Positions 59,614 through 64,000 of a stretch of DNA of 64,000 nt are shown one piece after another. The stretch covers positions 62,001 to 126,000 of the forward strand of contig CAZPSH010000008.1 in NCBI GenBank assembly GCA_964589625.1. The letters run 5' to 3'. The DNA is from JBFLVU01 sp964589625 (GTDB lineage Bacteria; Acidobacteriota; UBA4820; DSQY01). The notes under the pieces were generated by a model. The model had not been told where the DNA came from, searched no databases, and worked only from the letters and a program-made list of their open reading frames with translations. Position 1 is the first letter of the stretch; each line of letters starts with the position of its first letter. A program made the translations under genes and the position numbers.

Positions 59614-60450
59614 ATGATCGACCTGCACATGCACTCCACCTGCTCGGACGGGACCTTTCGTCCCGCCGACCTCGTGCGCGAAGCGCGCGGGGCGGGGATC
59701 ACACGCATGGCCCTCACGGACCACGACACGGTGGAGGGCCTGGCCGAGGCCGCCGAAGCGGCCCGCCGCGAAGGCGTGGCCTTCCTCGGCGGCCTGGAAA
59801 TCTCCGCCGAATTCGGGCCGGGCACGCTCCACATCCTCGGCTACGGCTTCGATCCGGAGGAGCCCCACCTCCTGGAGCGCCTCGCCTTCGTCCAGAAGTG
59901 CCGAGCCGACCGGAACCCCATCATCGTGGAGCGGCTCAACGCCCTGGGCCTCGACGTGACCCTAAAGGAGATCGCCGCCCGGGCGGGCGGCGATCTCGTG
60001 GGACGGCCCCACTTCGCCCAGACCCTCCTCGACAAGGGCTACGTCTCGAGCCGCCAGGAGGCCTTCGACCGCTACCTCGCCAAAGGCCAGCCCGCCTACG
60101 CGGACAAGGTGCGCCTGAGCCCCGCCGAGAGCATCGAGATCATCCGCCGGGCGGGCGGCGTGGCCGTCCTCGCCCACCCGCTCCAGCTCAAGATTGAAGA
60201 CCCGGACTCCCTCGAGGCCTTCGTGCGGGGCCTCAAGGACCTCGGCCTCCAGGGCATGGAGTGCTACTACCGGAACCACACGGAAGAGGACGAGGCCCGC
60301 TTCACCTCCCTCGCCCGGAAATACTCCCTCCTCCGCACCGGGGGCTCGGACTTCCACGGCGCCAACCGACCCCGCATCCGCCTCGGAATCGGCGAAGGCC
60401 GGCTCAAGGTCCCCGACGCGTGCTGGGAGAAGCTTCGGAATGCCTTGTAG
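59614..60450 (+). CDS. PHP-domain phosphoesterase, YciV/RNase AM-like
   Basis: 278 residues. The PHP motif IDLHMHSTCSDGTFRPADLV (HxH), ALTDHDTVEGLAEA, then GGLEISAEF, VLAHPLQLK and TGGSDFHG supply the trinuclear metal ligands. Characterised relatives remove a phosphate from 3',5'-nucleoside bisphosphates (pAp). Sulfotransferases release PAP, so the neighbourhood suggests a PAP-recycling role. Its stop lies within the first REP element. Confidence 0.87.
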   Translation: MIDLHMHSTCSDGTFRPADLVREARGAGITRMALTDHDTVEGLAEAAEAARREGVAFLGGLEISAEFGPGTLHILGYGFDPEEPHLLERLAFVQKCRADRNPIIVERLNALGLDVTLKEIAARAGGDLVGRPHFAQTLLDKGYVSSRQEAFDRYLAKGQPAYADKVRLSPAESIEIIRRAGGVAVLAHPLQLKIEDPDSLEAFVRGLKDLGLQGMECYYRNHTEEDEARFTSLARKYSLLRTGGSDFHGANRPRIRLGIGEGRLKVPDACWEKLRNAL

Positions 60451-60467
60451 GAGCGCTCACCAGAGCG
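60447..60467 (+). repeat. REP-like palindrome, left copy 1
   Basis: GTAGGAG head followed by the imperfect palindrome GCGCTC-acc-AGAGCG. It overlaps the stop codon of the PHP gene and is preceded by ATGCCTT, as in copy 2. Confidence 0.8.
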
Positions 60468-60490
60468 TTGCAGGCGTGAACGAACAAAGG

Positions 60491-61027
60491 ATGCCTTGTA
60501 GGAGCGCTCTCCAGAGCGCGACAGCGCCGCACCAACGCGACCTCCGCAAGGGCAGGCGCTCCCGAGAGCGGTGTTGGTATGCGATCACCAAATGCGTGTC
60601 GGGCCGCGAGCCAATCCTAACTCAAACGATTCCAGAAGGGTCCCCAGCTGATGTGGTGATGGAAAGCATCCAGCACTTGGAGGATGCGGGGGTGTGGGAC
60701 TGGAAGACCTACGTCATCATGCCCGACCACGTTCACTTGGTTGTGGAACTCTCGAGCGGCAACCTCTCCCTCGCCGTGAACAACCTCGGCAAGTTCACCG
60801 CCAGACGGATCAATTCGATCCTCGGCCGGCGCGGCACGTTCTGGCAACACGGCTTTTACGAACACTGTTTGAGGTCCGAGAAGTCCCTGTGGGCGCACGT
60901 GGCGTATATCCTTGAGAATCCTGTGCGCGCGGGCCTTGCAGAGCGCTGGGAGGATTGGCCCTTCAGCGGGGCTCCACGAAACGTGACCCTGCATCGGGCT
61001 GTAACGAGCGAGGGAACCGTACGGTAA
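60491..61027 (+). CDS. REP-associated Y1 transposase (RAYT/TnpA-REP)
   Basis: 178 codons from the ATG at 60491. HUH single-strand transposase of the IS200-like family: YAITKCVSGREPIL, VIMPDHVHLVVELS (His-x-His), and AYILENPVRAGLAERWEDWP with the candidate catalytic Tyr. The start is uncertain because the ATG lies in the duplicated REP-linked sequence without a proper ribosome-binding site. Such domesticated transposases act on REP palindromes; here it is flanked by two in direct and one in reverse orientation. Confidence 0.85.
   Translation: MPCRSALQSATAPHQRDLRKGRRSRERCWYAITKCVSGREPILTQTIPEGSPADVVMESIQHLEDAGVWDWKTYVIMPDHVHLVVELSSGNLSLAVNNLGKFTARRINSILGRRGTFWQHGFYEHCLRSEKSLWAHVAYILENPVRAGLAERWEDWPFSGAPRNVTLHRAVTSEGTVR
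60498..60522 (+). repeat. REP-like palindrome, left copy 2
   Basis: GTAGGA followed by a perfect palindrome GCGCTCT-cc-AGAGCGC, then GAC. It overlaps the 5' end of the transposase reading frame. Confidence 0.85.
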
Positions 61028-61049
61028 TTCGCGCCGAATAGGAACGATC

Positions 61050-61071
61050 GGCCTCTGGAGAGGCCTCCTAC
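61050..61071 (-). repeat. REP-like palindrome, right copy, inverted
   Basis: Read on the minus strand: GTAGGA followed by GGCCTCT-cc-AGAGGCC. The stem differs from the left copies by CG/GC exchanges that keep pairing, while the CTCTCCAGAG centre is identical. Confidence 0.85.
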
Positions 61072-61085
61072 AGGGAGAACGCCCC

Positions 61086-62396
61086 ATGTCTCTTTTCGGC
61101 AAACTCCTCTCGGAGAAAAAGAAGAACCGCGCGGTCCTCGTGGGCCTGGACGGAGTGCCCTACACCCTCCTGCAGGCGCTCATCGCCCGGGGCGTGACGC
61201 CGAACCTCGGCGGGCTCGCGGAGGGGGGGGCGAGACGCTTCCAGCAGATGGACGCCTCGCTCCCGGAGATCTCCTCGGTCTCCTGGTCCTCCTTCATGAC
61301 GGGCGTGAATCCCGCCCGCCACGGCATCTATGGGTTCATGGACCTGAGGCCCGGCACCTACCAGATGTACTTCCCGAGCTACCCCCACCTCAAGGCGCCC
61401 CCGCTCTGGGACGAGCTGGGAAAGCGGGGGAAACGCTCGGTGGTCCTCAACCTGCCGGGCACCTATCCCGCCCGCGCCCACGCGGGGGTCCTCGTCTCGG
61501 GCTTCGTGGCCATCGACCTCAAGAAGGCCGTCCACCCGCCCGCGGCCCTCCCCGTTCTGGAGAAGATGGGCTATCGCATCGACGTGGACACGGCCAAGGC
61601 CCAGGACGCGGATCACCTGTACCGCGATCTCGACGAGACCCTCGCCGCGCGCGAACGGGCCTTCGACCACTTCTGGAAGGACGAGGACTGGGACCTCTTC
61701 GTGGCCGTCATCACCGGCACCGACCGGCTCCAGCACTTCCAGTGGGACGCCGTGGAGGACGAGGCCCACCCCAACCACGCTCGCGCCATGGCGTTCTACC
61801 GGAAGGCCGACGCCGTCGTGGGGAGGCTCGCGGACCGTCTCGGCGGTTCGGACGCCCTCTACGTCATGAGCGATCACGGCTTCTGCGGGATCCGCAGCGA
61901 GGTCTACCTGAACCGGTTCCTCGTGGAGAGGGGTTTCCTGAAGTGGGAGAAGGACCCCCCCGAGTCCTTCGCGGACATCTCCGGCGAAAGCCGCGCCTTC
62001 GTCCTCGACCCCTCCCGCGTCTACCTCCATCGGAAGGGCCGCTACCCCAAGGGGACCGTGGAGGAGGCCCAGGCTCCCGCCCTGCGCGAAGAACTGAAGG
62101 CCCTCTTCCTCTCCCTCGAGCACGAGGGCCGCCCGGTCATCCAGGAGGTCTTCTTCCCCGAGGCGATCTACGAGGGGCCCGAGTTCGGCAGGGCTCCCGA
62201 CCTGGTGCTCCTGACGAACGACGGCCTTGACCTAAAGGGCAACATCCGCAAGGAGTCGGTCTTCGGCCGCACCCACTTCACGGGGATGCACACGCGCCAC
62301 GACGCCTTCCTGATCTCCAACCGGGACCTCCCCGAAAAGCGCCCCCACATCCAGGACGTCCACGGCCTGCTCCTGGCGGCCCTCGGCGCGGAGTGA
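61086..62396 (+). CDS. Alkaline phosphatase superfamily phosphodiesterase
   Basis: 436 residues. The core starts RAVLVGLDGVPYTLLQALIA; SSVSWSSFMTGVNPARHG holds the nucleophile region (Ser/Thr); metal ligands are in VITGTDRLQHFQWDAV, VMSDHGFCGIRSEVYLNRFL and FTGMHTRHDAFLI. It is related to the enzyme at 56645-58027 but about 24 residues shorter. GGGAG about nine bases upstream of the ATG. It probably acts on a phosphate or sulfate ester or transfers phosphoryl groups in glycan synthesis; the substrate is unknown. Confidence 0.85.
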   Translation: MSLFGKLLSEKKKNRAVLVGLDGVPYTLLQALIARGVTPNLGGLAEGGARRFQQMDASLPEISSVSWSSFMTGVNPARHGIYGFMDLRPGTYQMYFPSYPHLKAPPLWDELGKRGKRSVVLNLPGTYPARAHAGVLVSGFVAIDLKKAVHPPAALPVLEKMGYRIDVDTAKAQDADHLYRDLDETLAARERAFDHFWKDEDWDLFVAVITGTDRLQHFQWDAVEDEAHPNHARAMAFYRKADAVVGRLADRLGGSDALYVMSDHGFCGIRSEVYLNRFLVERGFLKWEKDPPESFADISGESRAFVLDPSRVYLHRKGRYPKGTVEEAQAPALREELKALFLSLEHEGRPVIQEVFFPEAIYEGPEFGRAPDLVLLTNDGLDLKGNIRKESVFGRTHFTGMHTRHDAFLISNRDLPEKRPHIQDVHGLLLAALGAE

Positions 62397-62403
62397 AGAA
62401 GCG

Positions 62404-63708
62404 ATGCTGATCCTGCTCCTCACCCTGGACTGCGTGCGCGCAGACCACCTGGAGGGCGCCGGCCTGACCCCCAACCTGGACGCCCTGGCCCCCGAGTGGA
62501 CGACCTTCACCGAGGCCTTCGCCCAGAGCCAGAACACGCTCTCCTCGCACCTGTCCATGCTCACTTCCAATTACCTCTGCCGCCACGGTGTCTACTCGAA
62601 CTACGTGCGGAAGGACCTCCCCGCCCACGCCCTGAGCCGGAGGCTTGCCGAGAGGGGCTTCGAGACCCGGGCCTTCACGAGCGTGGACTTCCTCGCCCAA
62701 CTCCTCGGGAACCAGGTGGGCCCGTGCGACGTCCGCTTCCCGGGGGCGGGCTCCGAAGGGCTCTTGCGAAAGGTCCGGCGGAAGATCCTGGGCCCCCGAC
62801 GCCGGGCAACCGCCGGGGAGACCCTGGGGGCGGGCCTGCGGTGGCTTCTTCGGCCCGAAAGACGGCGCGATGCCTTCCTCTGGCTCCACCTCTTCGACGC
62901 GCACATGGTCTACGAGGCCCCGAAAGAGTTCCTCCGGACCCACGTCGCCCCGTCCCGGGCCGACGTTCCCGTGCGCGAGCAGTTCCGGAAGGCCGGCTGG
63001 TTCAGCCCCGACTTCCCCGAATACGGCTGGAGGGTTCCCCTGGAGCACTTCCCCCAGCGCTACCGCGCCGCCGTGGCCTACCAGGACGCCTGCCTCGGCC
63101 GCTTCTTCGAGGTGCTGAAGTCCAGGGGGGCATGGGAAGAGTCCCTGGTCTTCCTCACCGCCGACCACGGCGAGTGCCTCCTGGGCGACCACGGGGTCTA
63201 CTGCGCCCACAAGAAGCTCTTTGACACGACGGTCAAGGTGCCCCTCAGGGTCCGCTTTCCCGGCGGCCGGCACGCGGGGGAGCGGGTGGACGCCCTCGTC
63301 CAGCACGTGGACCTCGCGCCCACCGCCGCGCGCCTCGCCGGCTTCGAGGAGCCCCTCTACGAGGGGAGGGACCTCTCCGCCGTGGCGGCGGGCCGGGACG
63401 GCGGGCACCCGGTCGTCTTCGCCGAACACGTGGACAACTTCCTGAGGGCGGCGCGGGATCGCGACTGGGTGCACGTGGAACGGGTTCCCGGATCGGAGAA
63501 CAAATGGGGGCTCGCCCTGGAGGAGGGGACCCTCTTCCGGCGCGACGGCACGCCGGCCCCGGACGGAGCGGCGGAAGCCGGAGGGCGCCTCAAGGCGGCC
63601 CTCGACGCCGTGCTCTCCTCGCGCCCCGAAATCCGTGCCGCCTGGGGCGAGGCGGGGGACGCCGAGTCCGAGATCGCCGGCCGGCTCAAGGAACTTGGAT
63701 ACATGTAG
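62404..63708 (+). CDS. Sulfatase/phosphonate monoester hydrolase-fold enzyme without formylglycine Cys
   Basis: 434 residues. The start LLLTLDCVRADHLEGAGLTP carries the metal-binding Asp pair, and VFLTADHGECLLGDHGVYCA with VKVPLRVRFPG are sulfatase signatures. The position where sulfatases have C-x-P/A-S-R reads AQSQNTLSSHLSMLTS, so no formylglycine can form, and the nucleophile is probably Thr or Ser. This argues for a phosphoesterase or transferase rather than a sulfatase. The C-terminus ESEIAGRLKELGYM has the shared tail. It starts 8 bp after the previous gene. Confidence 0.82.
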   Translation: MLILLLTLDCVRADHLEGAGLTPNLDALAPEWTTFTEAFAQSQNTLSSHLSMLTSNYLCRHGVYSNYVRKDLPAHALSRRLAERGFETRAFTSVDFLAQLLGNQVGPCDVRFPGAGSEGLLRKVRRKILGPRRRATAGETLGAGLRWLLRPERRRDAFLWLHLFDAHMVYEAPKEFLRTHVAPSRADVPVREQFRKAGWFSPDFPEYGWRVPLEHFPQRYRAAVAYQDACLGRFFEVLKSRGAWEESLVFLTADHGECLLGDHGVYCAHKKLFDTTVKVPLRVRFPGGRHAGERVDALVQHVDLAPTAARLAGFEEPLYEGRDLSAVAAGRDGGHPVVFAEHVDNFLRAARDRDWVHVERVPGSENKWGLALEEGTLFRRDGTPAPDGAAEAGGRLKAALDAVLSSRPEIRAAWGEAGDAESEIAGRLKELGYM

Positions 63709-63723
63709 CGTCGAAGGAGACCG

Positions 63724-63805
63724 ATGGGGACGTTAGATGTTGGACGGGAGACGGGAGACGGGAGACGGGAGACGTGAGACGTGACGGGAGACGTGAGACG
63801 CAGGG
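63724..63805 (+). repeat. Heptamer tandem repeat (GGGAGAC)n and relatives
   Basis: GACGTTAGATGTTGGAC leads into four copies of GGGAGAC-type units and then GTGAGACGTGACGGGAGACG. No gene is seen here. Confidence 0.9.
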
Positions 63806-63812
63806 CGCGGAC

Positions 63813-64000
63813 ATGAGGAAGGCGGACGTGAAGGCTCCCGGGGAGAAGGGGCGCGGGGAATCACTGGGCGCCACGGCCCGCCAGGGATCCTGGGCGGGGG
63901 CGTTGAACCTGGGCGGCGCCGGGGTCCGCTACCTCAACACCCTGATCCTGACCCGCATGCTGGGCGCCGACCTCTTCGGCGTCTACAGCCTGGCGAACAC
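63813..64000 (+). CDS. Wzx-type polysaccharide flippase, N-terminal fragment
   Basis: The 62 visible residues contain ATARQGSWAGALNLGGAGVR and YLNTLILTRMLGADLFGVYS, typical of the first transmembrane helix of the MOP-superfamily O-antigen flippases. The gene continues beyond the window. It would move a lipid-linked glycan unit across the inner membrane, fitting the polysaccharide genes upstream. Confidence 0.75.
   Translation, partial: MRKADVKAPGEKGRGESLGATARQGSWAGALNLGGAGVRYLNTLILTRMLGADLFGVYSLAN

Noticed and set aside
63735..63800. The regular repeats were considered as a CRISPR array.
   Set aside because: Units are only 7 bp, contiguous and without unique spacers, and no cas gene is present.

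Overview
The window looks like chromosomal DNA of a high-GC Gram-negative bacterium. Outer-membrane genes (bamD, lpxC, two porins), type IV pili with PilY1, ECF sigma/anti-sigma pairs and a Myxococcus-like pilH/pilI/pilD/pilS-type block together fit an uncultured Acidobacteriota (Holophagae or Thermoanaerobaculia-like) best. Myxococcota or a related deltaproteobacterial lineage is the main alternative. No rRNA, tRNA or CRISPR array was seen, and no gene-free stretch exceeds 300 bases.

Layout. 1-2.8 kb (minus): a small bacterial microcompartment operon (shell hexamer, acylating aldehyde dehydrogenase, GMC oxidoreductase) with its own sigma70-type promoter. 3.0-9.0 kb (plus): a pilin/minor-pilin/PilY1 operon behind a near-consensus sigma54 promoter. 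9.1-16.5 kb: membrane proteins (YeiH-type exporter, two porins, TatT-like lipoprotein, OPT transporter). 16.6-29.3 kb: housekeeping genes (bamD, ybgC-like, rpe, PASTA protein, accD-folC, WYL regulator, yraN, ECF sigma/anti-sigma, lpxC, topA, dprA). lpxC also sits behind a sigma54-like promoter. 29.4-33.3 kb: a second ECF sigma/anti-sigma pair, a TlpA-like thioredoxin and comEC. 33.4-39.7 kb (minus): an ABC ATPase, ABC permease, TPR protein, prepilin peptidase and PilS-like kinase joined by overlapping stop/start codons. This operon ends in an exported thioredoxin/TPR protein whose first catalytic cysteine is encoded by an in-frame TGA, followed by a SECIS-like hairpin: a likely selenoprotein. 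39.8-42.0 kb: threonine aldolase and a PilT/PilU ATPase.

42.1-50.1 kb (plus): an exopolysaccharide or O-antigen operon. It holds a sugar aminotransferase, a NusG/RfaH-like antiterminator, ManC, RmlA, an RmlC-like protein, RmlD, RmlB and an RmlB paralogue with an altered active site. 50.2-56.2 kb is an accessory stretch: a 5'-truncated hydrolase, a class I aminotransferase, a large ligase-peptidase fusion and a ferritin-like protein. 56.3-64 kb is a sulfation-flavoured surface-glycan region: RHH protein, three alkaline-phosphatase-superfamily enzymes, a PAPS-dependent sulfotransferase, APS kinase, a PHP phosphoesterase that could recycle PAP, and the start of a Wzx-type flippase. A REP-associated transposase with flanking REP palindromes and several short degenerate tandem repeats are interspersed here.

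How the parts fit. Pilus subunits (3-9 kb), their processing peptidase, ABC accessory system and sensor kinase (34-40 kb) and the retraction ATPase (41 kb) form one functional set. The nucleotide-sugar genes and the sulfation genes could together build a sulfated, rhamnose/mannose-containing surface polysaccharide, controlled at elongation by the specialised NusG. Functions are inferred from recognised sequence motifs; no database search was run.
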